A stretch of DNA of 64,000 nt. Origin: PALSA-1316 sp964499365 (lineage in GTDB: Bacteria > Nitrospirota > Thermodesulfovibrionia > Thermodesulfovibrionales > UBA6898). Location: NCBI GenBank assembly GCA_964499365.1, contig CAZCKU010000003.1, forward strand, positions 62,001-126,000, written 5' to 3'. Shown piece by piece: positions 42,336 through 54,100 of this stretch. Position 1 is the stretch's first letter. Each line of letters opens with the position of its first letter. The position numbers and the translations under genes are program-made. The notes below the pieces were generated by a model, which was given only the letters and a program-made list of their open reading frames with translations, did not search any database and was not told the origin of the DNA.

Positions 42336-43152
42336 AGTCGCAGTCTGATCTTTCAGGAATTCTCATTCATGTCGATAGAGGAGTATTGACTTAGCGGATG
42401 AGTGCTTTTTAAGTACATAAAGAAATTCTGTTTTGTTGATATCCCCATGATCCCTCGTTCATATGGTAAATCACTGCCAGTATGGCACAATGCTCAACAT
42501 GCAATACGCCGAGAAAGAGCTAATTCAAAGAGGTTTGTGTATGACTTCAGCTTATGGGATCCCCCAAAATAGCGTCCCTTCAACTATTGTAGATATGCTA
42601 CACGTTCTTTTTCAAAAATGTAAAGAACAAAATATTGCTGAGTAACGCCAAAAATGATAATTCCCTAATATCCACAGTAGAAATATTCTGAACTTGGGAG
42701 ATGCTCTATCTCACCCTGGATAGTCGGACGCCTTTTTGAGAACATCCTATCATCTGTTCCGGGCAGAATACCCAGCGCAACTGACGGCATGAGGGATGGT
42801 ATATTAACCTCGCTATTTTTTTCTCGCACCAAGAAATTTTTGTCATCTATTATTTCTCAACAGTGGCAGGCTGAAAATATATTTCAAATCTGCCAAATCA
42901 TGAAACATTTACTTGCTATCATTAAAAATCCTAAGAGGGAATTATTTCGGAATGGCTCCACGGAGAGAAAGATTACTGTATGCCATTCTGTTTGGAGGAT
43001 TAATTAAGCCAGCTTTAAAGAAAGGCAGAAAGTTTATTCGTATTGTGAAGAAAAAAGAAAATATAAAGGCGCCCTTAAAGAATTCTGGTGGAACCCGCAC
43101 AGCTTTTCTGCATGAGGAGCCATTTGTGAACATTGAGAAAGGAGGTGGGAAC
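42336..43152. other. Gene-poor AT-rich stretch
   Basis: Several short open frames exist here (for example 42463-42645 and 42789-43007, plus strand) but none has a ribosome site or recognisable product. No tRNA, repeat or hairpin stands out. It may be decayed DNA next to the response-regulator promoter. Confidence 0.4.
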
Positions 43153-43266
43153 ATGAACCGCAGACGCGAACCTATAAGGATTTCAGCCGAGATCCCAGGG
43201 GAAGTTGCCGTAAAAGTATTTCTTTTGTTGATTGTCAGCATTGTAGTAGTGATACGGCTTGTTTAA
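43153..43266 (+). CDS. 37-residue cationic membrane peptide
   Basis: The ATG at 43153 is preceded by AAAGGAGGTGG, a near-perfect ribosome site. The product MNRRREPIRISAEIPG is followed by a hydrophobic helix of about 18 residues ending RLV. The same frame is open upstream to about 42913, but the ribosome site favours the short form. A strong hairpin follows 9 bases after the stop. Size, charge and helix resemble small type I toxin-like or stress membrane peptides; the function is unproven. Confidence 0.5.
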   Translation: MNRRREPIRISAEIPGEVAVKVFLLLIVSIVVVIRLV

Positions 43267-43275
43267 GGCCCTGGG

Positions 43276-43298
43276 GGCCTGCAGATTTTCTGCAGGCC
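43276..43298 (+). terminator. Perfect 10-bp hairpin after the 37-residue peptide gene
   Basis: GGCCTGCAGA and TCTGCAGGCC pair exactly around three bases. No T-tract follows. It sits between the small peptide gene and the gene-fragment duplication. Confidence 0.5.
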
Positions 43299-43299
43299 T

Positions 43300-43440
43300 C
43301 TGGGAGTAATCCAGATCCGAGTAGTAATAAACCCCATCAGCAGGAGGGGTGTCCTGGACAGGGGAGCCGGAAACCGAGGAAATCACTTTAGTTGCCGAGG
43401 AGTCGGTTTCAGCACGACGGTAGATGCTGTAGGATGTCGC
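43300..43440 (-). pseudogene. Duplicated fragment of the giant surface-protein gene
   Basis: Bases 43319-43440 match 48689-48810 inside the giant gene in the same orientation, with about 11 differences in 122 by eye and no gap. The encoded piece (SYSIYRRAETDSSATK, then GSPVQDTPPADGVYYYS) is the Fn3-like module of the giant protein. The reading frame is kept. There is no start or end of its own, so it is a remnant or donor fragment. Confidence 0.75.
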
Positions 43441-43526
43441 CGAGATGTTTCTTGCTGTCTAGATTCCTGGTTATTTTGTCCCAAAACGTGGCTTTATTTC
43501 TGAACTCCTTAGTATGATTATAAGAT

Positions 43527-44519
43527 ATGCGTTCGGTAATAATTATTTCAAAATCAGTTATCAGAATACTTGTCGCTCTCGTCATTATTATCACATTAGT
43601 ATGGGTAATAGTAGCGCGACCTATTTCCCCTGTTACTTTCAAAACCAAATCCGAATTGAAGGTCAATTCCGACAGGCTGAAAAAGCACGTCGATATGATA
43701 TCCGAACAGCTTAGTCCAAGAAGCCACGCACATACGGAAAACCTCAACAAGATAGCCGCCTATATATCGGGCGAGTTTAAGTCTTCCAACGCCATAATAC
43801 ATCAGCAAAACTTCGTGGTTAACGACAAGGAATATAAGAATGTTATAGCCGAATATGGGCCTGCTAGTGCGCAGGTCATAATTATTGGCGCGCACTACGA
43901 TGCTGAGGGTAACAACCCTGGTGCTGATGATAATGCGAGCGGTATAGCAGGGTTACTGGAACTCGGACAGTTGCTCTCTAAAACCCGGGTAGGTTCACGG
44001 GTGATGTTAGTGGCCTATTCTTTAGAAGAACCACCATATTTCGGAACCGATTCAATGGGAAGTGCAATCCACGCCAAAACGTTACGTGAAAAGGGAGTTT
44101 CTGTGAAATTAATGATCTGTCTTGAGATGATCGGATATTTTACAGAAGAAAAAGGCACTCAGGGTTTTCCCATGCCGCTTATGAGAGTTTTCTATCCCTC
44201 AGTGGGCAACTTTGTAGCAGTAGTTGATCAAGTCTTTTCAAATCATGCCCAACAACTAAAAAAGACAATGAGTAACGTCATCTCCCTTCCTGTTTACTCA
44301 ATTAATGCCCCAACCACAATTCCGGGAGTGGATTTCTCAGATCACAGGAACTATTGGAAATACGGGTATCCCGCCATAATGGTGACAGACACGGCTTTTT
44401 ATAGAAACACAGCTTACCATTCTCCCAATGACAAAGCTGACCGCCTGGACTATGGTAAAATGTCTCAGGTTGTCGAAGGTATCTATAGTTACGTAAAACA
44501 AATAGCGAGCAATCAATAA
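43527..44519 (+). CDS. M28-family zinc aminopeptidase-like exoenzyme
   Basis: The 330-residue protein has an N-terminal membrane anchor (about 9-30) and an M28 domain. Metal ligands are His123 and Asp125 (GAHYDAEGN) and Asp134 (PGADDNASG). Catalytic Glu167-Glu168 (YSLEEPP) and a C-terminal His (YHSPNDKADRLD) complete the site. It would remove N-terminal residues from peptides in the periplasm or outside. The ribosome site is weak. It is convergent with the membrane-protein gene at 44576, and the gap shows no terminator. Confidence 0.88.
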   Translation: MRSVIIISKSVIRILVALVIIITLVWVIVARPISPVTFKTKSELKVNSDRLKKHVDMISEQLSPRSHAHTENLNKIAAYISGEFKSSNAIIHQQNFVVNDKEYKNVIAEYGPASAQVIIIGAHYDAEGNNPGADDNASGIAGLLELGQLLSKTRVGSRVMLVAYSLEEPPYFGTDSMGSAIHAKTLREKGVSVKLMICLEMIGYFTEEKGTQGFPMPLMRVFYPSVGNFVAVVDQVFSNHAQQLKKTMSNVISLPVYSINAPTTIPGVDFSDHRNYWKYGYPAIMVTDTAFYRNTAYHSPNDKADRLDYGKMSQVVEGIYSYVKQIASNQ

Positions 44520-44575
44520 CTTCAGCTATGCATGAGGACTTCCTAATATTCGCTTCGTTACAGAATCACAAGTTA

Positions 44576-45172
44576 TTATTGACCCATTGATTTACGTGTT
44601 CTATAGCTTTCAATTCCTTTGTGAATCAATATATGTCTACCAGGATCTCTCACCCATAATGTTATGGTAAATACAGATGCACCTTCCGGGTAAATATCGA
44701 AATCGTAACGACCATATGGTGGGTATGAGAAAGCCAGTTTAATTGCAGATGGGTCATAATGCTCCAAGAAGAAGCAATAATCATGCTCCACTTCTTTGTC
44801 CAATTGGACGTCGAAGTTATTATTAGCCTTAGATAAGAATAACCTTACTACATCATAGGCTCTTTTTTCGGATTTTTCAGCAAGCATTTTAATAGTTACC
44901 TTCGAGCCAATGGCCACTACGACAAGGCACAAGATCAATGCACTAGCCTTTCGCCATTGTTTATTCGCGGCCATCACGATTGCGTTAAATCCTATCCATA
45001 TCCCTGCTGCGCTCAAGAGAATAATTGATAATAATGGCAGTGCTGGATGTGAATACATAAGAATTGTTTTATATCCACCATTTGCACGCACATAATCAAA
45101 TAACAAAAGCACAACGGCGCAAAATAATAATATTTTCCCTGCTGTTACACCATATTTATGAGCAATAATCAT
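44576..45172 (-). CDS. Membrane protein coupled to the giant surface protein
   Basis: The 198-residue protein has hydrophobic helices at about residues 12-28, 40-66 and 75-95. A charged region and a C-terminal domain of about 90 residues with a FSYPPYGRYDFDIYPEG segment follow. Its ATG overlaps the TGA of the giant gene (ATGA), so its dose follows that of the giant protein. It may help sort or anchor it at the cell surface (inference). The family is not recognised. Confidence 0.72.
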   Translation of the reverse strand: MIIAHKYGVTAGKILLFCAVVLLLFDYVRANGGYKTILMYSHPALPLLSIILLSAAGIWIGFNAIVMAANKQWRKASALILCLVVVAIGSKVTIKMLAEKSEKRAYDVVRLFLSKANNNFDVQLDKEVEHDYCFFLEHYDPSAIKLAFSYPPYGRYDFDIYPEGASVFTITLWVRDPGRHILIHKGIESYRTRKSMGQ

Positions 45173-48100
45173 TTACTACATGCTTCTGCTTGGCAGGTAG
45201 CAATCACCACATTGACCCATGTTATACAATTATAAGTACCTGAGCAATAATAATCACATCTACCCGCACTTGAAAGTCGGCTGACACAATTTGCAAATTT
45301 ATTCTGATCACAGCAATTAGGGAGAACAACTTTATCGCATTGATTTTCGACAAAGATTGATCTCTGAACCATGCCGCCGCCAGGGCAAGAAGCACCTGCC
45401 GGCATCAAACCTGCACAACTATTAGTACCCACACAAAGACGGTCATGAGGAAAAGTGTCAACTATGCCAAAACAACGATATACTATTGGTGCATTGCAAT
45501 AATTCGGACAGGCTGAAGTTGTTACTGTAGTGGGAATAGCAGCAATCAATCCACCTGTGGGCTGCCCCGGCGGCGGCGTAATATAAATCTGTGTCCCTCC
45601 TGGCAATGTATAGGTCGGCGGCGTGCCGGGCGTAATTGTTGTCGGACAATTATTGAACTTACTCAAAATATAGTTCGCTATCCTCTGAACCACTCTTGCA
45701 AAAGGCGAATTAGGACATATTATGCATTTGCTCTTTATCGTTATCTGGACATTCTGGACACAGTTCCCGCCGCCATAGCCCTGGACTTCCTCGCATAACT
45801 TTCTGGTCACAGCGGCTGTTTGAATTCGCCTCGTGATTCTGTACGGTACAGTCACCGACTTCATTGCACCTATCCTGGCTGGCATTACATTTGTAAACAC
45901 CTCTATATCATAATCATCTATATTCGTCGGGAATTCAAGTGTTACGTCGTACACTTCTATTAAACCATAGTTCGTCACTTTAAACTCTCCATTAAACACC
46001 TGTCCGGGTAATAGATCGGGCAGGTTGATATTCGGTGGTTCGACCACCAGCACTGGTGTTGGCACGTTAGTCTCGAAGGTCTGTTTGATGACAATCTCGT
46101 ATTTGTCCTGTATCGTTGTGGGCTCCACGCTCCACGTCACCGTGACCATGTTCATCTCAAGCGCGATGGGCACCGTTGTTGTCATCCCTGCTGTGATTAT
46201 AAACGACCCTGAATAAGGCGTAATCCCCTGTGGAGGCGATATGTTAAAGCTATACCTTCCTTCAGGTATGTCATTCATCATGGCAGATCCGTCCGGGCCG
46301 GTCTTCAGCGTATAAAGCAGCTCAAGCAGGGTCTGATGTTGAAAGGTAATGGTGGCATTGGGAACCTTCTCCATCAGCTCGTTCATCAGGTCGAAATAGA
46401 CGCTGCCCACGGCATCCGAGGTCACAGTCACCTGTATGTGGTAGGTATATGGGATGTGGTTGTCCGAATATATGACAATCTTGTCGTCGTATACGCCCTG
46501 TGTAACCGCATCCCCGGGGTTTAGCATGATCCCTATGTTCACAATGCCTCCGGGGGCAAGGTCCCCGAGGTTTCTTTCTGCCTCAAGGGTCATCCATGAG
46601 GTTGAAGGCCCTTCGAGGCGGGCATTTCTTAAAGAATCTTCTCCAACGTTTGCTATGGTAAAAGCAGCTATCTTCTGATTGCCCTTAACCATGCCGGTGT
46701 CTATGTATGAGGGGCTTGTGCTTATCACCGGAATCTGGCTCACAATGGTTATCGAGGCCTCAAGTTTTACAGACAGCCCCTCGGATGTGGTTACCGTAAG
46801 TGTGACGAAACCGCTATCTGCCGCTGTTGCGGAGGCGGTGATCCTCAGGGTCATGCCTGTCTTGACCCCTGCAGCAAGCACTGTGTCGAATGGGGTTATC
46901 ACCTCTGCAGCTATGGCGGAACTGCTCTGTGTGTCAAGGACAAGGCCTGTCAGTTGTGCCCCACCGTAGTTGGTTATGCTCACGGGTATCTCCACGCTCT
47001 TGCCCTTAGCCAGCCTGATTGTGGCGGTGGATGGGGTTATCCCCAGCCCGCCTATAGCAAAGGTGGATTGCACAGTCCTGTCTTTGATATCCGGATGCAC
47101 AGCCCATACGCTGTACAAACCGGCCTCGTTCACCCCGGGGGAAAAGGTGAAGGCGAAGTCTCCGTTTGCGTCTGTGGTAACCGTAAAGTATCTGTCGAAG
47201 CTCTGTACCGATATCGCCACCTTAACAGGCACAAAGGGCACTTTGAGGGGTTCAGAGTTCTGGGCTGATACCTCTGTATTGGATATCGCCGAGCCGGTTA
47301 TAAGCACCGGCTGCGCGGAGGGGTAAAAGGTATGCTCGGGTGAGGCCATGGAACGGTATGCCGTCTCCGAGATTGTCGATTCTGCAGACTGTCTTATCCC
47401 CGGGGCTACCACCTGATCGGCCTTTGCGTAGTGGTAGTAGGTATTATCTATGCTTGCTTCTATATAGACCTTGTAAGGGGCTGAGGATGGCACCGCAAGC
47501 GTCACGGGCTCGGTCAGTATGTTCTCTCCGGGGTTCAGTCTAGCCACTGCATATGGCCCTGTATTTATTATGGCGTTGCCCACTCTCTGGTCAAGGTATC
47601 CGGTGGATAGGAGATTGCCGTCTTCGTCTTTAAGTTTGACAGAAACCTTTCTGGTCACTCCAGAGTTCTCGCTGGTCGGGAACTCCATCTGGGCCGTGCC
47701 AATGTTATTCACTTTAAGTTTTACCTTTGCGTCCGTGCCCCTGATAAGCGGGTCGTTGAATATCTCAAAGGCCGACCCGGAGGCTGCAACATCCGCCGAG
47801 GCCGTCTTTGTGATCCTGACTGTAGCGCCGGCGGATGGTGACCATTTGGCGGTCATCAACACCGCTAAAGTAGACGGCGCATCCGAGGTTGTGGCTATCA
47901 CCTTCTCCACCTGATACGAGGAGTTCGCAGTAAGCACAAAGGGTCCTGCAAGAGTGCTGGCCGGGGACGCTCCGACTTTGACCTCAAGACTATCTATGGT
48001 CACCGCCTGATCCGAGGTGATAAGGACCCTTGCAGTCTCAATGAGCCCTCGCCTGAAGGTAGTGCCGGCATCAAGCCCCATGGTCATGTTAAAGAGTGTG

Positions 48101-51100
48101 ACTTCCAGCACCGGGCTTTCGTTGCCAAGGGTATCTATGGCCGATATGCCGTAGGTGACTGTATCGCCGGAATAATAGCCGTCGGTATAGGCAAGGTCTA
48201 TGACAGGTCCCCGGGTGATCAGTTTGCCGTTCCGGTAGATATGGTATCCGGTTATCGAGCCTTCCGAAGGTGGCTGCCAGCTCAGCACCGGGGCGGCATT
48301 ATCGAGCCTCTCAAGCAGCAGGTTCCTTACCGGTGAGACCGGGAAGATTATCTCTTTGCTATCTGATAACGACCCTTCGTTCCCGAGGAGATCCACAGCC
48401 GCCACTGCGTAAAACCGCTTCGACTGGGTTGGTGCTGTATCCACCGCCATGGCATTTGCCGCCTTGGCTATAGGGGTCAATCCTGTTGTCGAGGTTATGG
48501 GACCATCCGAACGATAGAGGTTATAGCCCTTGACCTCTTCAGAGACCGCCTGCCATGAGGCGTTCACTCCGCTTCCGCCGAGGCTGAGTGTGAGGTTTAA
48601 CGGGGCATCCGGGCCCATCCGATCGGAAGCACCCTGCACTTCCGCACACCTGGGGCTTTCAGACTGAAGCAGTCCCGAAGACGATACGGAGTAGTAATAA
48701 ACCCCATCAGTAGGAGGAGTGTCCTGGACAGGGGAGCCGGGAACCGGGGAAATCACCTTGGTTGCCGAGGAATCGTTTTCAGCGCGGCGGTAGATGCTGT
48801 AGGAGGTCGCACCTTCCACCGGGTACCATGTAAGGGTCACGAGTCCGCCCTTTGCGGACTTCGCGGCAAGTCCCTGCGGCACATCCGGCGGGGGCACACT
48901 GTCTCTATAGATCAGTATATACCTGCCGGAGATTACGGTTGAGCCGGTATTGCCGAACTTGTCTTTGGCTTCGGCAAGCACGAATTCCGCCTGCCCTTCG
49001 GGCATGCTTGAAGGATCTAAACTGCCGCTCCAGTGTATGCCTGAGTCTGATGAGGCAAATCCGGTTATCCTGGCGGTTGACCCATTTAGGGCCTTGAGGT
49101 CCAGCACCGGAACGGTCACCGAGGGTTCATCAAAGACGATCGTTATCTGCGCAACGCCTGCGGTACTCTGGAGAACGGACAGCGGAGACTGTATAGAGAC
49201 TACAGGGCCTTTTACGTCTATCGTTATACCCGTCCCCTGGGCGTTGCCGCGGTTGCCGGTGAGATCCTTGCCGGAGAACTTATAGGTGGTAGCTCCCTGA
49301 GGGCTCTGTCCGGTGACCGCAAAGGCTCCCTCATAATGGGTATCGTCTATCTTCTGCATGGATACGACTATGGGTGTACCTTCAGTGGGCTCTAAACTGA
49401 AGAAGGGCAATTCCCTAAGGACCTTGCTTACCGCAAGTGACACCTTGACGCTGCCCGGACCGGCGGTCTGTGCCTGCGAGGTTAGAACCCCGTTTATATC
49501 CGTATAGTTGTAGTCTACAGATGTGACCACGGGGGCCGTACGATCCGAGGATACCGCGACCACGTTTGACAGGCCGCTTTCGTTGCCCGAGCTGTCGAGC
49601 GCCGTAACCGCATAGTAACGTTTGATGTCGTCGCCGGGGGTGTACTCGAACAACGAATACTTGATGAGCGAGGTGTTGGCCTTGGATACTCCTGGGGCCG
49701 ACTTATCGGCAAAGGTGGCGTTGCTGACATATAGGTTATAACCAAAGGGAATTTCCCCAGCTCCGTTGGACCACGTGAAACGCACCGGTCCGCCTGTCAG
49801 CACTTGGGATGCGAGATTCACCGGAGGTGATGGGGCACCACTATCTACCGGAATCTTGTAGTCAGGCGAGTAAGGGCTGTCTCCGCCTTTATGGGAGGCC
49901 TTGGCGGAAAGCAGATTATCTCCTTCCACAAGCTTTACCCCTGAGAAGGAAAACGCACCGGTATCGGTCGTAGCGGTCTGGGCGACGACTACTCCGTTTA
50001 CCTTCAGGCTGACCGTTGTGTAAAGAGGCGCGGTCCCGGATATATTGACCAGATAATGGGGGCTTGTCTGCACCATGCTATGTCCTGTAATAACGGGCAT
50101 TGCAGGAGGGGCAAGACTTACAATCACCTGCCTTGATTCCTCGGTAACATTGCCGAACTGATCGAAGGCCTTAAGCCCGACGGTATGGTTGCCGCCAGTG
50201 ATGTCGACCACGTTCCAGTAAAACGATATGCCTCCCCCGGTCTGGGTTTTTGCCAGGACGTTGTCAACATAGAGCTCGATCCTGTCCATGGCGCTTTCGG
50301 TATCAGTTGCGGAGGCGGTCACGGTAACAGGGACCGTTATAATCTGGCCCTGAGAGATATTGAACGCAGTGATCTGGGGCCCTGTCTCGTCCATCCTTGG
50401 CTTTGCTGCCACGCTCGATACATCCGTTTTTTCGGCACCGAATGTGTTTACGGTTGTAACGGCGTACTGATACGTTGTCCCGTTTGTAATACCGGTATCG
50501 GTGTATGTCAATGTGGCCGGAGATATTGATTTGACGAGCTGCATCGATCTTGCACCAGTTTGTGCGGTTTCCGATGCCGTGCGGTATATATTGTACTGTT
50601 TGACATAGGTAGAGCTGTCCTGTCCGCCAAGCCCACCAACTGCGCCACTTACACTGTTCCAGGAAAGAGTTGTTTTGCCGTTTCCGGGCTTGACGGTCAA
50701 TGCGGCGGGATTGCCAAGCCGTGTCACACCCTCTGTGTGAACTCCGGTGCTCTCATGGCCTGACGTGTCTTTGACCGTTATCCTGAATTTATACCTGGAG
50801 GCATCGTTAAGACCTGCCTTCGTATAACTTGAAAACGTTTTCCCTATAGAGGTGCCGGCATCATAACCAGCACCGCTATCAAAATACACGATCTGGTCAG
50901 CAAGATCGCCAGATGAGTTGACGGCAGGCGTCCACCTGAGTGTAATGAAGTTCCCGTTTGTCCCGTCATATCCGGCTGTAACCGAGGTGATAGTCACATC
51001 CTCGGGGGCAACCGTATCGGACGGCACACCCATAGCGGCATTGACTGCGGTGGTCAAATTGCCGCTCGCATCCACAGGCACAACCGCAAAGTAGTAACTT

Positions 51101-54100
51101 GAACCCTGCGTAAGGCCCGTCACCTTATAGGTCTTTACGCCCCTGTTCGTGGTCGCAACAGGTGTCATTCCGGCGCTGTCCGAGAAGTTGCCCGATGACA
51201 TGAATATCTTGTAATAGGCGATATCTGCAGATTCGACATACAGCGACCAATCAAGTGTAACCTCGGTCCCTCTGCCTTTCCCGTCTGTTACCAGCACTCC
51301 CGGACCCAGAGCCGCAGGGGCGGATATATCGTATGTGATATCTATGGTCTTCGATGTTGTATTGCCCATCGCGTCTGATGCGGTAAAGGCAAAACGGTTC
51401 GTAATCCCCGCAGTAAGCGTTATATTGTAGGACCATATTGCTCCCTGATCCGTAACATCGAATATCGTTACACTGTTCATTTTGACGATGCAGCCCGGTT
51501 CCTTCTTCCCTGAGATGGTCTGAAGAGCTGAAGGCGACGGGCTCTTGAAGTTATCGACGGTAAATATCGGCGGGGTAGTATCAAGGATGATCGAAACGGC
51601 CATGGCTGCAGAGTCGTTACCTGCAGCGTCTCTCGCCGTAATATTAAGGTCGTTTCGGCCCTCTGAAAGCGGATAGAGATAGGTCCAGGTGGTCGAGGCA
51701 TTCGGCGCGACTTTCTGAGAACCGTTAATCGCAATCCCGGTATTGGCCGGTTTGGTCCCTGAAAGGGTCTGATTCGACGTCCTGGTGGGCGTAGTCACCT
51801 GGCTTACAGTGGGCAAAACAGGCAGAGCGGTTACAAGGACGAAGCTCCCGGCATCCTGCATTGCCATAACATTGAGCGCCTTGTCCTTTGCGCCCGAAAC
51901 CCTTACAGTATAACTTCCGTCCCCAGTTGCGGAGCTGAACAGATAGGAGGCCCTCCAGGTCTTTGCATCAAGCCACGAGCCTCCGGTAAGTGTATAGTCT
52001 GTAAACGGAGACGTTCTGCCGAATGTGACGGTTGGCTGAACACCCGTAGCCATCGCCTCGTTAAACACAAATGTAAATGAGACCGAGCCCGCCTTTACGG
52101 GACTCTGCGGGCTCATCGAAAAAGACTGCAGTACCGGAGGGGTTGTGTCCATTATAAAGCCAAATGAAACAGTGCCTTTGTTCCCAAGACTATCCGCAGG
52201 ATAGAGTGTAACCATATAAGAGCCATCACCGAACCCAGCCGACGGAATAAAGACTACTTGCCCGTTTGAGGCAGACCACTCACCGGTTACCACAACTCCG
52301 GAGGCATTCTTAACCGTTGACCCAACAATAGATGCGGCCAGATCTACCAAGGAATAATCATCAGCGAGTGTTATCACAATGCTTCCCGTCTGGTTTGTGA
52401 CGGAATTCGCTACGGGCGAAGAAGACGAAAGTCGCGGAGGTGTCGTATCCCTGATCACGTCAACGCTGACGGATTGGCTCTGGTTTCCGGCATCATCCCT
52501 GGCAAATATGGAGATTGTGTTTTTGCCTTCGATGGTAAGTGCTGCGGCATAGCTCCACGTGGTATCCACTGAAGGCGCTGAAGTCCTGCTGTTGTTTACA
52601 TACAGATAGGATCCGGCCTCTTTTGTCCCGCTCAGGGTTATGGATAGGTCTTTCGTCGGCGAGACAAAGGTGTTTACGGTGAGGGCCGCAGGTGCGGTTA
52701 TATCGTAGAGTATCACCGCGGTGCTGACATCGCTGTGGTTGCCGGCCGAGTCCTTTGCGTATGCGGTTATGCTGTTTGCTCCGGGCACAAGTCCCGATAC
52801 GGTGACGGACCAGGTTGCGGCGCTTGGATAGGAGATTTGACCTATGACTGCCGTTGTTGAGGAAACGACAATTGCAGTTGAGTCTGTGGCCCTCGTTCCC
52901 GAGACGATTTGTGACTGCTGGTTTGTAGGAGATACGACAGGGTTTATTCCAGGCATTGCAGGCGCCTGCGTATCGCAGGTAAAGGATATCGATGTAGTGG
53001 CAGCATTGCCGAGGGTATCCGCAGGATGTACCGTCACCGTATATGTTCCATCTGCAAGCGGACTTGCGGCGGTAAATATCACCGTATCGGTTCCGGATGT
53101 GGACCACGACCCCGGGATATCCTGACCGGAGGAGTCTCTCACGGTAGCACCGCTTACCAAGGCAGCAAGATCGACATTCGAATAAGCATCGGCGATGACC
53201 AGTGCCACTGAGCTTACCGCGGTATTGACAATTGCTCCGTTTGCGGGATTCGATCCCGTAACCTGTGGCGCACCGTTATCATAAATAACATTGAGCGTCA
53301 CAGACTGGCTGCGGTTGCCACTGGAATCGCGGCTTGAAATATTGATAGCATTTGCTCCTGACTGAAGAGTATAGGCCCCCTGCCAGGATGTCTGTCCATC
53401 CAGCGGATAGAATTCTGAACCGTTTAACAGGATTGACGTGTTAGCAGGCTTTGTGCCGGTAAAGGTTACTGTCTCGGTTGCGGTCGGAGAAGCAACCTGA
53501 TCCACGGTCGGAGGTGCAATCGAGGCGGTCTGATAATGTGCAAGGACCTCTTCGGCGGACAGCTCACGATTATATATAGTCACTTCATCGATGAGTCCTT
53601 TGAAGGGCTGCCAGTATGTATCCAGCGTTCTTCCGAAGCGGAGCGGCTGGCCGCTGAATCCGAAGTTGCCAACGGGCCCTGATGATTTGAGCGCCCCATC
53701 GACGTAAAAGGCATAACTGACACCCTTGTTAAACACCGCGACCACATGGTGGAATTGATTATCGGCCACAGCGCCGCCATTAGCGTTAATAAGCACGCCG
53801 GATGAAGACTTTACAACAAAATAGATTCCGCCAAGATGTTCATATATCGTAATGCCGTTAAGCGATGACGTTGGGTCCGCTTTTGCCATAATACCGTAAC
53901 CATTTCCGGTCGATGCGGCCGGGATCTTTACCCAAAATTCCCACGTTCCAGCGGGAATATTCAAAGAGGACGACTCCGTTATAGCTACGTAGTCGTTCAC
54001 GCCGTCAAAGCTCCCCGAATGTGAACCGATCTTCGCATCCGGACTAAAGCCTGCATCGTTGTATGCCGTGCCGTTGTTTCCGACCACAGAGGAGTCCAGC

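Noticed and set aside
42463..42645. 60-codon plus-strand frame
   Set aside because: There is no ribosome site or family signal, in an AT-rich decayed stretch.
43319..48810. Diversity-generating retroelement template/variable repeat pair
   Set aside because: The differences are not concentrated at adenines, and there is no reverse transcriptase gene.
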